From NCBI GenBank assembly GCA_964461135.1, contig CAYWTB010000007.1, positions 1 through 64,000 on the forward strand: a stretch of 64,000 bases of DNA, in the 5' to 3' direction. The DNA is from RQOF01 sp964461135. GTDB lineage: Bacteria; Calditrichota; Calditrichia; RBG-13-44-9. Made by a program: the position numbers and the translations under genes. Shown here piece by piece: positions 18,457 through 28,200 of the stretch (positions within the stretch are counted from its first letter, which is position 1; each line of letters opens with the position of its first letter). The notes beneath the pieces are model-generated. The model ran no database searches, was not told the DNA's origin, and saw only the letters and a program-made list of their open reading frames with translations.

Positions 18457-19065
18457 TTATTTTTCCATTTCAACCAAGGTATCAACCAAATGAACGGAGG
18501 CCTCTTCCATGTCAATTATTAATTTGTCAATTCTTGCGGTTGCCCAATTATAAAAGAGCTGTATGGTCATGGCCACAACCAGACCAAAAAGTGTGGTTAA
18601 GAGAGCCTGGGAGATACCGCCCGCCACCACTGCAGGTGAAATATCATTTGCCGTCCGAATAGCGTCAAAGGCAACAATCATACCCCATACCGTACCGGTA
18701 AATCCCAGCATCGGTGCTACTACAATAACAAATCCCAGCCAGATCATTCCTTTTTCTAGGAAGGCCATTTCGATGGAACCTGCATTGGTAATTGATTTTT
18801 CAACATAGTCAATACCCTCTTTTGCACGCATGAGACCGGCATGGAATATTGATGCGACCGGACCGCGGGTATTTTCACAGACTTCCAGAGCCGCTTCTGT
18901 CCCGCCTTCCTTCAGCGATGTACGCACTTTTTCAATAAAACGTCGGGTGTTTATACCGGCACGCCAAAGTGTCCACATTTTCGCTATTCCGATGGCAAGT
19001 CCTACAACCAAAAAGAAGAGAATAGGCCACATAAATCCGCCGCCTTGTTTGAATAATTCAACCAT
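18457..19065 (-). CDS. exbB: MotA/TolQ/ExbB proton channel family protein
   Basis: The 202-residue protein has three membrane helices: near the start (GGGFMWPILFFLVVGLAIGI), about 105-125 and about 150-170. The family motif GFTGTVWGMIVAFDAI and the following AVVAGGISQALLTTLFGL are clear. It forms the proton channel with the two ExbD proteins and powers TonB. It heads the operon and has a strong TAGGAGGTC ribosome site and a promoter with flanking palindromes. Confidence 0.93.
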   Translation of the reverse strand: MVELFKQGGGFMWPILFFLVVGLAIGIAKMWTLWRAGINTRRFIEKVRTSLKEGGTEAALEVCENTRGPVASIFHAGLMRAKEGIDYVEKSITNAGSIEMAFLEKGMIWLGFVIVVAPMLGFTGTVWGMIVAFDAIRTANDISPAVVAGGISQALLTTLFGLVVAMTIQLFYNWATARIDKLIIDMEEASVHLVDTLVEMEK

Positions 19066-19108
19066 GATGATTAGACCTCCTAATTCGGTTTTTCTTGTAT
19101 TTTATTAA

Positions 19109-19117
19109 ACTTTAAAG
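19109..19117. promoter_or_regulatory. operator-like half ACTTTAAAG, copy at the transcription start
   Basis: ACTTTAAAG (containing the palindrome CTTTAAAG) overlaps the predicted transcription start of the exbB promoter. An identical element lies 31 bp away at 19140-19148. Confidence 0.4.
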
Positions 19118-19123
19118 CATAAG

Positions 19124-19152
19124 ATTTTACGTATTACATACTTTAAAGTCAA
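19124..19152 (-). promoter_or_regulatory. promoter of exbB-exbD-exbD-tonB
   Basis: On the minus strand TTGACT (19147-19152), 17 bp, TAAAAT (19124-19129). The predicted start is near 19117, about 50 nt before the exbB ATG. Confidence 0.6.
19140..19149. promoter_or_regulatory. operator-like palindrome ACTTTAAAGT over the -35 box
   Basis: A perfect 10-bp palindrome that overlaps the -35 hexamer of the exbB promoter. Together with the copy at 19109 it brackets the promoter at three helical turns, a common repressor arrangement. Confidence 0.4.
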
Positions 19153-19181
19153 TATTTTTTTATTATTTCAAGGGCCTCTTA

Positions 19182-20792
19182 TCACTCGTTTTTATTTAAT
19201 AATGCAATCCGATTTGCTTCATCAAAAGATTTTAATGCTTCAAGAAATTGATTATCATTTTGGAGCCAGACATAGTAAAATCCATCCTTCTCCCAGAAAT
19301 GCCGGGCAATTTCACTTTTAATCCGGGCGGCCATATAATCACGATCCTTGTTAAATTGTTCTTCAGTGAAATTAATCCCCTGAGCCACACAATACTGCTT
19401 GAATTCCATCATGACAGCATCTGTCAGCTGGAAGTTTTCCTGAAATTTTTTCAAATTTGTTTTTATTTTAGCATTTTGTGTAGCGTACATCTTGGCAAAT
19501 TCAAAAAACACACGCTTTTCAAACATTTTGTTCATCAGTTTGGGAGACCGGCTGTAACTGTCATACGGTATAATGATATCCGGCCTGATGCCACCACCAC
19601 CATACACAATTCTTCCCGCCCGCGTATGGTACCGGGGACGATTCTTCAGACTATCTTCGTTGGTCCAGGATGTATCCATGGCTTCCTTGTAATACTCGGT
19701 GACATCTTTCCCCTTGTAATCCCGCTGGATCAGGCGACCACTGGGTGTGTAATAACGCGCAGTGGTTACCCGCACAGCAGAACCATCCTGCAGGGGAAAT
19801 TCCTTCTGTACCAGACCTTTCCCAAAGCTGTTTGTTCCGACCAGAACACCGCGGTCGTAATCCTGAATGGCACCGGCCACGATTTCTGATGCCGAAGCGG
19901 AACCCCGATCAATCATTACCACCAGCGGAAAACTGTAGGATTTACTTGTCCCGTTCCATTGATCAGAGTAAAATTTTTCTTCCACCCGGGAATTCCGTCC
20001 GCGAGTTTCAACAACCAGCTGATGACCCGGAATAAATTTACCCCCAAGCTTTACCGCTTCATGCAAATATCCCCCGGGATTTCCTCTTAAATCCATTACC
20101 AGACGTTTCATCCCCTGTCCTGTCAGCTCATCCAGAGCTTCATCCATTTCAGTGGATGTGGTTGCTGCAAAGCGATTCACCCAGATATAACCGGTGCTGT
20201 CATCCGCCATAAATTTAGTGGTAACGGTATAAATAGGGATGACATCGCGGATAATAGTGAGATTAAACGGTTCATCCATTCCATCACGTAAAATGGTCAC
20301 TTCCACCTTGGTTCCCTTGGGCCCCTTTAATTTTTTGGGAACATCTTCCTGCGCAATACCTATGGAAGACTCCCCGTCTATTTTTACAATCCGGTCCCCG
20401 GAGCGCAACCCCAGCTGTTCTGCGGGTGAACCCTGGATGGGAGAAATAACGGTAATGTATCCCTTAATTACATCAAATTCTATACCGATGCCTTCGTATT
20501 TGCCGCTGAAATCCTCCTTATTCTGCTCAACTTTCCTGGGCTCAATATATACACTATGGGGATCTAGCTCTGCCAGCAGTCCGGATATGGCGCCCTGCAC
20601 AGCCTTATCCCACTGCACATCTTCAACATAATAGTATTTTACCAGACTGATCACCCGCAGGAATTTATCCAGTTGCTGCCGCGAAGCATCTTCATAATCA
20701 GCAAGGACATTCTGATTAAGAAAAACACCGATGGCTCCAAACAGGAATGTAAGAATAAGCACATAATAAGGAATCTTTTTATTACGAAACAT
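19182..20792 (-). CDS. S41 family C-terminal processing peptidase
   Basis: CtpA-type serine protease of 536 residues that cleaves periplasmic proteins at their C termini. It has an N-terminal anchor (about 5-24), a PDZ domain (about 85-165: GIGIEFDVIKGYITV and the GLRSGDRIVKIDGES stretch) and the S41 core. The nucleophile Ser is in DRGSASASEIV near 298 and the Lys in NSFGKGLVQ near 322. A C-terminal extension of about 140 residues is longer than in minimal CtpA. The start is taken at ATG 20792, not 20810, because AGGAGGA lies between them, 8 nt before 20792. It has its own gap from exbB. Confidence 0.93.
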   Translation of the reverse strand: MFRNKKIPYYVLILTFLFGAIGVFLNQNVLADYEDASRQQLDKFLRVISLVKYYYVEDVQWDKAVQGAISGLLAELDPHSVYIEPRKVEQNKEDFSGKYEGIGIEFDVIKGYITVISPIQGSPAEQLGLRSGDRIVKIDGESSIGIAQEDVPKKLKGPKGTKVEVTILRDGMDEPFNLTIIRDVIPIYTVTTKFMADDSTGYIWVNRFAATTSTEMDEALDELTGQGMKRLVMDLRGNPGGYLHEAVKLGGKFIPGHQLVVETRGRNSRVEEKFYSDQWNGTSKSYSFPLVVMIDRGSASASEIVAGAIQDYDRGVLVGTNSFGKGLVQKEFPLQDGSAVRVTTARYYTPSGRLIQRDYKGKDVTEYYKEAMDTSWTNEDSLKNRPRYHTRAGRIVYGGGGIRPDIIIPYDSYSRSPKLMNKMFEKRVFFEFAKMYATQNAKIKTNLKKFQENFQLTDAVMMEFKQYCVAQGINFTEEQFNKDRDYMAARIKSEIARHFWEKDGFYYVWLQNDNQFLEALKSFDEANRIALLNKNE

Positions 20793-20800
20793 GTATACAA

Positions 20801-20807
20801 TCCTCCT
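20801..20807 (-). promoter_or_regulatory. ribosome binding site deciding the S41 peptidase start
   Basis: AGGAGGA on the minus strand, 8 nt before ATG 20792 and inside the first codons of the longer alternative frame. Confidence 0.7.
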
Positions 20808-21000
20808 CATGAGTATTGGTTTAAAATCAGCTTATAATTTACGTTTATACAGTAAGAAAGGTAATAAAACTTCTCCAGCATGCAAATACATAATAGCCAA
20901 AACCATTTTTTTTACCTGGAAAATAAATTTAAGTTCAAAAATATTTTTATCCCAAACGAATAATTTTTTCCGGCAGATCACTATTAATAAATATACTTTT

Positions 21001-21561
21001 CTATACTAATAAAACCGAAGCTGTGACAACCGTAGTCCACAGTCCGTTTTTATCCCCAATGGCGGATTGAGTGATATTGCGTGTTCGAACAATTTTCCCG
21101 CTGATTTTCCATTGTTCTTTTTTGGCATCCCAGCTGGAGTCAGGATCAAAATCCACACCTAAAACCGTTCCCAGCATAGTTGCCGCCAGATCTTCGGCAT
21201 ATTCTCCTGCCCGGGTTTCGGTTTCCCCGAAACTGTGATGCTCGGAGAGATACCCATAAGCGTTTTTGTTTACCGGAATGGCCACACCAACTGAAGCTGC
21301 AATAAGTCGGTTGGGTTCATTGGTACTGTTTTTACTGATCACCACATATGTAATTTGCCCCGGAACCAGTTGCTTCAAACCGGCTTCCAGGGAAATCATT
21401 TTGCATCGCGGCGGATAAATCGACGAAACGCTTACCAGGTTATACGAAGCAATTTTTGCATTTCTGAGAGCCATTTCAAAACTGGTAAGTTTTTCCGTGT
21501 GTTTGCCCACACCCTTAGTTAAAAACATTTTAGATGGCACGTACATTTTCAATTCCCTCAC
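21001..21561 (-). CDS. pdaD: pyruvoyl-dependent arginine decarboxylase
   Basis: The 186-residue protein belongs to the pyruvoyl arginine decarboxylase family, which converts arginine to agmatine for polyamine synthesis. The precursor cleaves itself between two serines to make the pyruvoyl group; here the site is SVSSIYPP with Ser46-Ser47. The flanking NLVSV and YAEDLAATMLGTVLG elements match the family, as does the length. This enzyme type is frequent in archaea and some bacterial phyla. It starts 3 nt after the MA-family peptidase gene. No other polyamine gene is in the window. Confidence 0.9.
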   Translation of the reverse strand: MRELKMYVPSKMFLTKGVGKHTEKLTSFEMALRNAKIASYNLVSVSSIYPPRCKMISLEAGLKQLVPGQITYVVISKNSTNEPNRLIAASVGVAIPVNKNAYGYLSEHHSFGETETRAGEYAEDLAATMLGTVLGVDFDPDSSWDAKKEQWKISGKIVRTRNITQSAIGDKNGLWTTVVTASVLLV

Positions 21562-21564
21562 TTT

Positions 21565-22572
21565 TTAGCTTTCCAACATTGATGTCATTTGATCCTGATT
21601 GTTGATCTTCTCTTCACTTTCCCATTGGCGTAATATTTTTCTGTTGCGGTAACGTATCGCATACAGGGCTCCCGCCATAACAAGAACCATGAACACCCAG
21701 ATCAAATTTTCCCAGTTAAAAATGACAAACCATTTATATTGATCATCCACCCAATGGTACCACTTTATCTCGAAATCTATCCGGTCCATTCCGGTGGACA
21801 TTTTTAATGCAGGTTCGAACCCGTAATTATCAATTGCATTAAAAAAATTTAGCCAGTGATTGCCGTGTTGCTGTAACTGTTTTTCTAAAAATCGGATAGC
21901 AGTAAAACTTTGTAAATATGCCAGTCTGGCCCTGCTCCAGGAATAAGTCAAAAGACTGTCCATATCCTGAAGGGGAATCAGATTCCCGGTAAACAGAGCA
22001 TTCGATATCACCACTCCGTTTGAAATATCCATGTGTGTACCGCCCAGAAATTCCGCCAGCCCTTCATTAAACCACAACGGTATCTGACGGCTCCCGAACC
22101 TCTGATGAAAATAGGCATGGGATAATTCATGCCTGAATACCTGGCTCAGTTGCTGATCATTACTGTACCATTGAGGTTTTTTTAGAATGATTTTTTGTAA
22201 TTCCGGCAGGAAAACAGCATTACTCCATTCCGGAAGATCATGTAAGATAGACTGGTCTATATCAAGAAGGGAAGACGGAAGTGAAACGGTTATGTGACTC
22301 TGCAGCTTAACACCATAGAAATTCTCATATTCGGGTATGGCCGGTTCCAGGACGCGTTGAACCATATGGGCAAAATTCTCATCATCCGGCTGGTATTTAA
22401 TAACAAAATTTTTATAACTAATTTCTGCTTCCGGATTTTTTGCCTGCCCGTTAAAACAATAAAGCCATAAAATGATGAACGGCAAGAAGGTGATAACCGG
22501 TCCTGTAATCGAAAAGTGGTTAATGATCTGTTTCATTCTCAAAGCTCGAACCTTCTTGACCATCCGTTTCAT
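21565..22572 (-). CDS. membrane-anchored MA-family metallopeptidase (gluzincin)
   Basis: A 335-residue protein with a zinc-protease core. It has HELSH at residues 148-152 and WFNEGLAEF with the third ligand Glu170, the gluzincin pattern. There is an N-terminal hydrophobic segment (about 24-41) and a C-terminal membrane helix (about 290-310), so the protease domain is probably periplasmic and doubly anchored. The family is often annotated as peptidase MA. The start is unsure: ATG 22572 lacks a ribosome site and ATG 22536 would place the signal at the very N terminus. It lies 3 nt before pdaD, an unexplained but tight pairing. Confidence 0.8.
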   Translation of the reverse strand: MKRMVKKVRALRMKQIINHFSITGPVITFLPFIILWLYCFNGQAKNPEAEISYKNFVIKYQPDDENFAHMVQRVLEPAIPEYENFYGVKLQSHITVSLPSSLLDIDQSILHDLPEWSNAVFLPELQKIILKKPQWYSNDQQLSQVFRHELSHAYFHQRFGSRQIPLWFNEGLAEFLGGTHMDISNGVVISNALFTGNLIPLQDMDSLLTYSWSRARLAYLQSFTAIRFLEKQLQQHGNHWLNFFNAIDNYGFEPALKMSTGMDRIDFEIKWYHWVDDQYKWFVIFNWENLIWVFMVLVMAGALYAIRYRNRKILRQWESEEKINNQDQMTSMLES

Positions 22573-22671
22573 AAATTAAGATATAAAATAATAACATGTA
22601 AAATTAATACTCCTGAAACAAATAAAAAATGAATTTTACTTTTCCAGGTCCTGCATGTTTCGAAAAAATTT

Positions 22672-23958
22672 TTATTTTGATTGATTCGCCAGATATTTAT
22701 CTGCGTATTCTTCTCCTTTCACAATATCAACCCGCCATAACATGATTCCACCGGAGATAAAAAGTATAAGGATCGATAGGATTCCGATTCTGGTACTGCC
22801 GGTAAGGATAGTAATGGAACCCATCAGTAACGGTCCGATAACGGTGGCAAACTTTCCCAGCATGTTATAAAATCCGAAAAATTCGGCCGCTTTATCATGA
22901 GGAATAATGCGGCTGTAAAGACTGCGGCTCAGGGCCTGTATGCCACCCTGAAACAGTCCCACCATTCCGGCCAGGAAATAAAAATGCCATTCCTGGCGCA
23001 TAAAAAATCCAAAAAAAGTGATAATAATATATCCGAAAATACCACTCATTACTGATTTTTTAGCACCGACTTTCATTGCGATCCAACCGTAGAAAAGTGC
23101 GGCGGGAAAAGCGATAAACTGCACCATCAATAGTGCGGTAATGAGTGTGGAATTGGAGAAATTTAATGATTTACCATAATCTACCGCCATCCGGATAATG
23201 GTATCAACACCATCAATATACAGCCAATAGGCTATGAGGAAGGTTGCCACGATTCTGAAATGTCTTAAATCAGCCAGGGTGGAACGCAACTGTAACCACC
23301 CGAGCCGCACAGCTTTAAAGATCGGAACAACGCGGCCAATCCTTGGTTCTTTTACGAAAAGAAACATGGGTATGGAAAATACTGCCCACCACACAGCCAC
23401 CATTAGGAAGGAAATCTTTATGGCAACCGACGCATCGGAAAAACCAAAGAATTCATATTTCAGGTACATCAAAACATTCAACAGGAACAACAAACCACCA
23501 CCCACATAACCCAGCCCAAATCCCAGCGATGAAATAAAATCCACTTCCTTCCTGGTTGCCACGCCGGGTAACAGGGCATCATAAAATATATTTGCACCCG
23601 CCCAACCGATTGTGGCCGTAATGTAAAATACAATGGCCCAGTGCCAGGCTCCCTGTTCCAGTAACCTGAGGCAACCGGTCATGATGATTCCGAAGAACGC
23701 AAACGTGGCTAAAAATTTTAACTTTGCACTTCCTTTGTCCGCAATGGCACCCAGAAATGGAGCCAATGCAGCAATCACAATGGAAGCAAGAGAATTGGCC
23801 AATCCCAAATAAAAGGTACTTTGCGCCGGATCCTCGGGATTAGCCCAGTAAGTTTTAAAGAAAATGGGAAAAAATCCTGCCATAACAGTAGTGGCAAAAG
23901 CAGAATTTGCCCAGTCATACAGTGCCCAGCTGAATTTGGATAGACGACTGTTTTTCAT
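22672..23958 (-). CDS. MFS transporter, UMF1 (Atg22-like) family
   Basis: The 428-residue protein has about twelve membrane helices. The N terminus SWALYDWANSAFATTVMAGFFPIFF (ALYDWANSAFATT is diagnostic) identifies the UMF1 family of the major facilitator superfamily. Substrates are poorly known; yeast Atg22 exports vacuolar amino acids. The two signature stretches between halves (LGLANSLASIVIA and GLFQGGIQALSRS) are present. It stands alone between the peptidase and the dihydroorotate-dehydrogenase-like gene. Confidence 0.88.
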   Translation of the reverse strand: MKNSRLSKFSWALYDWANSAFATTVMAGFFPIFFKTYWANPEDPAQSTFYLGLANSLASIVIAALAPFLGAIADKGSAKLKFLATFAFFGIIMTGCLRLLEQGAWHWAIVFYITATIGWAGANIFYDALLPGVATRKEVDFISSLGFGLGYVGGGLLFLLNVLMYLKYEFFGFSDASVAIKISFLMVAVWWAVFSIPMFLFVKEPRIGRVVPIFKAVRLGWLQLRSTLADLRHFRIVATFLIAYWLYIDGVDTIIRMAVDYGKSLNFSNSTLITALLMVQFIAFPAALFYGWIAMKVGAKKSVMSGIFGYIIITFFGFFMRQEWHFYFLAGMVGLFQGGIQALSRSLYSRIIPHDKAAEFFGFYNMLGKFATVIGPLLMGSITILTGSTRIGILSILILFISGGIMLWRVDIVKGEEYADKYLANQSK

Positions 23959-24121
23959 GGGAGTTAATTTATCTCTTATTTCAAAGAAACAAAACAGATT
24001 TCCGGAACGGAGTAAAAAAAATATGCTTTATCCATTAATTTCAATAATTTGAATCTATTCCACAATAACTATTAGACAGAACGGCATCCCCCTGCAGCTG
24101 TTCACCGGGTCTGTTTTCTTA

Positions 24122-24157
24122 TAAAAAAAATCCCCTCACCGGAACCGGCAAGGGGAT
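24122..24157 (-). terminator. rho-independent terminator after the dihydroorotate-dehydrogenase-like gene
   Basis: On the minus strand the stem ATCCCCT...AGGGGAT with an inner CCGG pair (24130-24157) is followed by a run of eight T. It ends the unit that includes the gene at 24182-25174. Confidence 0.8.
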
Positions 24158-24181
24158 ATTAAGAACATTACGGATTTGGTC

Positions 24182-25174
24182 TTACTTAAAACTCTGCAAA
24201 GTCTTAATATAATTTGCGCGTTCGTAGGCATCGGGACTGGCAATCGATTTATAGCTCATGCTACCTTTCATCTGATGGATCGATTCATATTCATTCTCTG
24301 TTATCCATTGCTGCACGCCTTTCAGGATATCACCCACTTTTTCCACTCCTTCTGCCAATAATACCGATGCCATCATCGCTATGTCAGCACCAACCATCAT
24401 GGCTTTTATCACATCTTCCGCCGAGTGAATCCCTGTGCTGGCAGCCATACTGGCTTTAATCCGCCCATAGAGAATGGCAATCCAGCGCAACGGAAGGCGT
24501 AATTCACTGGAGCTGCTTAGACGCAGGTTCGGGAAAACATCCAGGGTTTTCAGATCGATATCCGGCTGGTAGAATCTGTTGAATAAGACCAGTCCGTCAG
24601 CTCCGGCCTTGTCCAGCCTGGTAGCCATATTGGCAAAAGCGGAAAAATAGGGACCCACTTTTATAGCCACAGGTATCTTCACCGCTTTCTTGACAGTTTC
24701 CAGGTTATCAATATAGAGTTGTTCCACTTTATCTGCGGTCATTTCAGAAGCGGTGGCCACATAATAAATGTTTAATTCCAGTGCATCCGCACCCGCTTTT
24801 TCCATTTTCCGGGCATAATCCATCCACCCACCCGGGGAGACCCCGTTGAGGCTTGCGATTACCGGAATATCCACACTATTTTTCAGCTTTTCTATGAGAT
24901 GCAAATATTCCTCCGCATGCAGATTTCTGAACTCATCCGGTTCAGGAAAATAGGTGAGGGATTCGGCAAATCCTTCCGTTCCCTGAGACAAAAAATAATC
25001 GATCTCTTCTATTTCATGATTAATTTGTTCTTCGAACAGTGAATACATCACAACCGCCGCGGCACCGACCTCTTCCGCCTTTTTTACCAGATCTACTTCG
25101 GCAGAAATGGGGGAGGCAGCCAGAACAAGCGGATTTTTCAATTTTAAACCCATATAAGTGGTGGTTAAGTCCAT
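24182..25174 (-). CDS. dihydroorotate dehydrogenase-like FMN protein
   Basis: The 330-residue TIM-barrel flavoprotein starts MDLTTTYMGLKLKNPLVLAASPIS and has IPVIASLNGVSPGGWM, KIPVAIKVGP and a C-terminal STGIHSAEDVIKAMMVGAD phosphate-binding region, as in class 1 dihydroorotate dehydrogenases and dihydropyrimidine dehydrogenases. The exact enzyme is unclear; such proteins annotated as dihydroorotate-dehydrogenase-like are often next to nifJ, as here (102 nt). It may exchange electrons with ferredoxin rather than serve only pyrimidine synthesis. It has an AAGGAG ribosome site and a terminator follows. Confidence 0.85.
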   Translation of the reverse strand: MDLTTTYMGLKLKNPLVLAASPISAEVDLVKKAEEVGAAAVVMYSLFEEQINHEIEEIDYFLSQGTEGFAESLTYFPEPDEFRNLHAEEYLHLIEKLKNSVDIPVIASLNGVSPGGWMDYARKMEKAGADALELNIYYVATASEMTADKVEQLYIDNLETVKKAVKIPVAIKVGPYFSAFANMATRLDKAGADGLVLFNRFYQPDIDLKTLDVFPNLRLSSSSELRLPLRWIAILYGRIKASMAASTGIHSAEDVIKAMMVGADIAMMASVLLAEGVEKVGDILKGVQQWITENEYESIHQMKGSMSYKSIASPDAYERANYIKTLQSFK

Positions 25175-25276
25175 TTTATTCTCCTTGATTTATTATGCTT
25201 TATCAAAGCAATCCTCAATCACGCCAGACTCAAAAAAACCGTCCGGAAATCCATTATCAGACTTCCCGTCGAATGA

Positions 25277-28200
25277 TTAAGATTGTGCTTTCACGTCGGC
25301 GTCCGCCTTCTGATACATCTTTTCCATACGTTCATAAAGCTGCCAGCGTCCTTTGACCTCCTTCTGTGCCATTTCCAGTAATTTTTTAGCCCGTTCCGGC
25401 ATGGTCTTGGTCAGCATTTTATAACGTGTTTCATTGTAAATGTAATCCTGCAGCGGAATACTGGGCGCTTTGGAATCCAGTTTAAATGGATTTTCTCCTT
25501 TTGCAGCCAGGTCCGGATTAAAGCGGATTAGCGGCCAGCATCCGGAATCCACCGCCAGTTTCTGTTGGGTGAGACCATATTTCATATTGATACCGTGCGA
25601 GATACAATGACTGTAAGCAATAATCAGGGACGGTCCATTAAATCGTTCAGCTTCTATAAATGCTTTAACAGTCTGAACATCACTGGCTCCCATGGCCACC
25701 CTGGCAACATACACGTAACCATAGCTGATGGCCTGCATGGCCAGATCTTTCTTGGGCGTGGGTTTCCCGGCAGCAGCAAATTTGGCAACACTACCCAGAG
25801 GCGTGGCTTTGGACATCTGTCCACCCGTATTGGAATACACTTCCGTATCCAGCACCAGGATATTGACATTTCTTCCCGAGGCCAGGACATGATCCAGGCC
25901 GCCGTAGCCAATATCATAGGCCCAGCCATCTCCTCCTATAATCCATACACTCTTTTGGACCAGAAAATCGGCCAGGCTGAGCAGGAGTTTTGCGTCGTGG
26001 GATTTCATCTCCGCTAGCTTATCCTTCAGGACACTCACGCGTTGTCTCTGTTCATAGATTCCGGCCTCATCAGACTGATCCGCAGAGAGAATATCCTTAA
26101 CCAGTTTTTCTCCGATGTTACCATCCAGTTTCCCGAGCATTTCCCGGGCCTGTTCGGTCTGTTTGTCAATTGTCAGACGAAAACCAAATCCGAATTCCGC
26201 GTTATCTTCAAATAATGAATTGGACCAGGCCGGTCCCCGCCCGTCCTTATTGAGCGTCCAGGGAGTTGTAGGCAGATTTCCGCCATAAATAGATGAACAG
26301 CCGGTGGCATTGGCTACAATCATGCGATCTCCGAATAACTGGGTAGCCAGTTTTACGTATGGGGTTTCACCACATCCGGCACATGCTCCGGAGAATTCAA
26401 AAAGCGGCTCCAGGAACTGGGATCCCTTAACAGTGTCCACTTTCTGTTGTGTTCGGTCCATTTCCGGAACATTCAGGAAATATTCCCAGTTTTCGCGTTC
26501 TGTTTTCCGCAGGGGAATCTGTGGTGCCATGTTAATAGCTTTCAATCCCACCTGTTCTTTATTCTTTACAGGACAAACTTCCACACACAATTCACAGCCG
26601 GTGCAGTCTTCGGGAGCTACCTGAAGTGTATATACTGATTTTTCCGGCCATTCCTTACCGCGCGCTGCAGCAGATTTGAAAGTGGCAGGTGCGTCCTCCA
26701 GATATTTGTCATCGTAGATCTTCGCCCGGATAACGGAATGAGGACAAACCATGACGCATTTATTACACTGGATACATATTTTTTCATCCCATACCGGAAT
26801 TTCCAGAGCAATATTGCGTTTTTCCCACTTGGTGGTACCGGATGGGAATGTACCATCCTTGGCAAAGGAACTCACCGGCAGCTCGTCGCCATAACCGGCT
26901 ATAATCCGGGCCGTTACATTTTTTACAAATTCAGGAGCTTCATCGGGAACCACCGGGGGAATTTCAATTTTACTGCCGGCTTTGGCAGGAACTTTGACCT
27001 CGTGCAGATTTTCCAGCGTCTTATCCACGGCCGCGAAATTTCGTTTTACGATCTCTTCACCCTTTTTCCCATAGGTCTTCTTGATGGAATCCTTAATGGC
27101 GGCAATAGCTTCATCTTTAGGTAACACCCCTGAGATGGCGAAGAAACAGACCTGCATAATGGTGTTGATGCGGGAACCCATTCCCGTTTCCTTTGCAACA
27201 TCATAAGCATTTATCACATAAAATTTGAGCTTTTTATCGATTATCTGCTGCTCTACCTTGCGGGGAATTTTATCCCATATTTCATCCGGTCCATAAGGGG
27301 CATTCAGTAGGAAGGTGGAGCCGGGAATGGCAAAACGCAACATGTCATATTTTTCCAGAAATACGAACTGGTGACATGCCACAAATTTAGCGTGATTAAT
27401 GAGGTAAGTGGAGCGGATCGGTTTTTTTCCAAAACGAAGATGCGAAGTGGTTACCGCCCCCGCTTTTTTAGAGTCATAGACAAAATAACCCTGGGCATAA
27501 AAATCTGTACCCTCGCCAATGATTTTAATGGAATTCTTATTAGCACCCACCGTTCCATCCGCACCTAAACCGTAAAACATACCACGGAAGACCTCCTCAC
27601 TCTCAGTGGAAAAATTCGGATCATAATCTATGCTGGTATTGGTAACGTCATCAAAAATACCCACGGTAAAATGGTTTTTAGGTTTAGCTTTCTTCATTTC
27701 ATCAAATATACCTTTTACCATGGCAGGTGTAAATTCTTTGGAGGAGAGTCCATACCTTCCACCGACAACTTTAGGCATCGTATCGAAGGGCAGGTATCCT
27801 TCCGAATAGGCTTCGGTGATGGCGGTGATGATGTCTTCATACAGAGGTTCTCCCACACTCCCCGGCTCTTTGGTCCGGTCTAGAGTAGCGATCACCTTAA
27901 CGGTTTTGGGCAAGGAATTTACAAAAGCTTTTCCGTCAAAAGGACGATATAAACGCACCTTGAGAATACCTACTTTTTCACCTTTATCAGACAGATATTC
28001 AGCCGCTTCATGTGCCGCTTCTGCACCGGATCCCATTAAAATTACCACCCGTTCAGCTTCGGGATGACCGACAAAATCAAACAGGTGATACTGCCGGCCG
28101 ACAATCCTGGCAAACTTATCCATCTGTTTCTGGACAATATCGGGACAGGCCTGATAAAATGGATTCACCGTTTCTCTGGCCTGAAAGAACACATCAGGAT

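Noticed and set aside
19248..20631. Open frames of over 100 codons on the plus strand across the S41 peptidase gene
   Set aside because: They lie antisense to a clearly conserved protein, lack ribosome sites and show no recognisable motifs.
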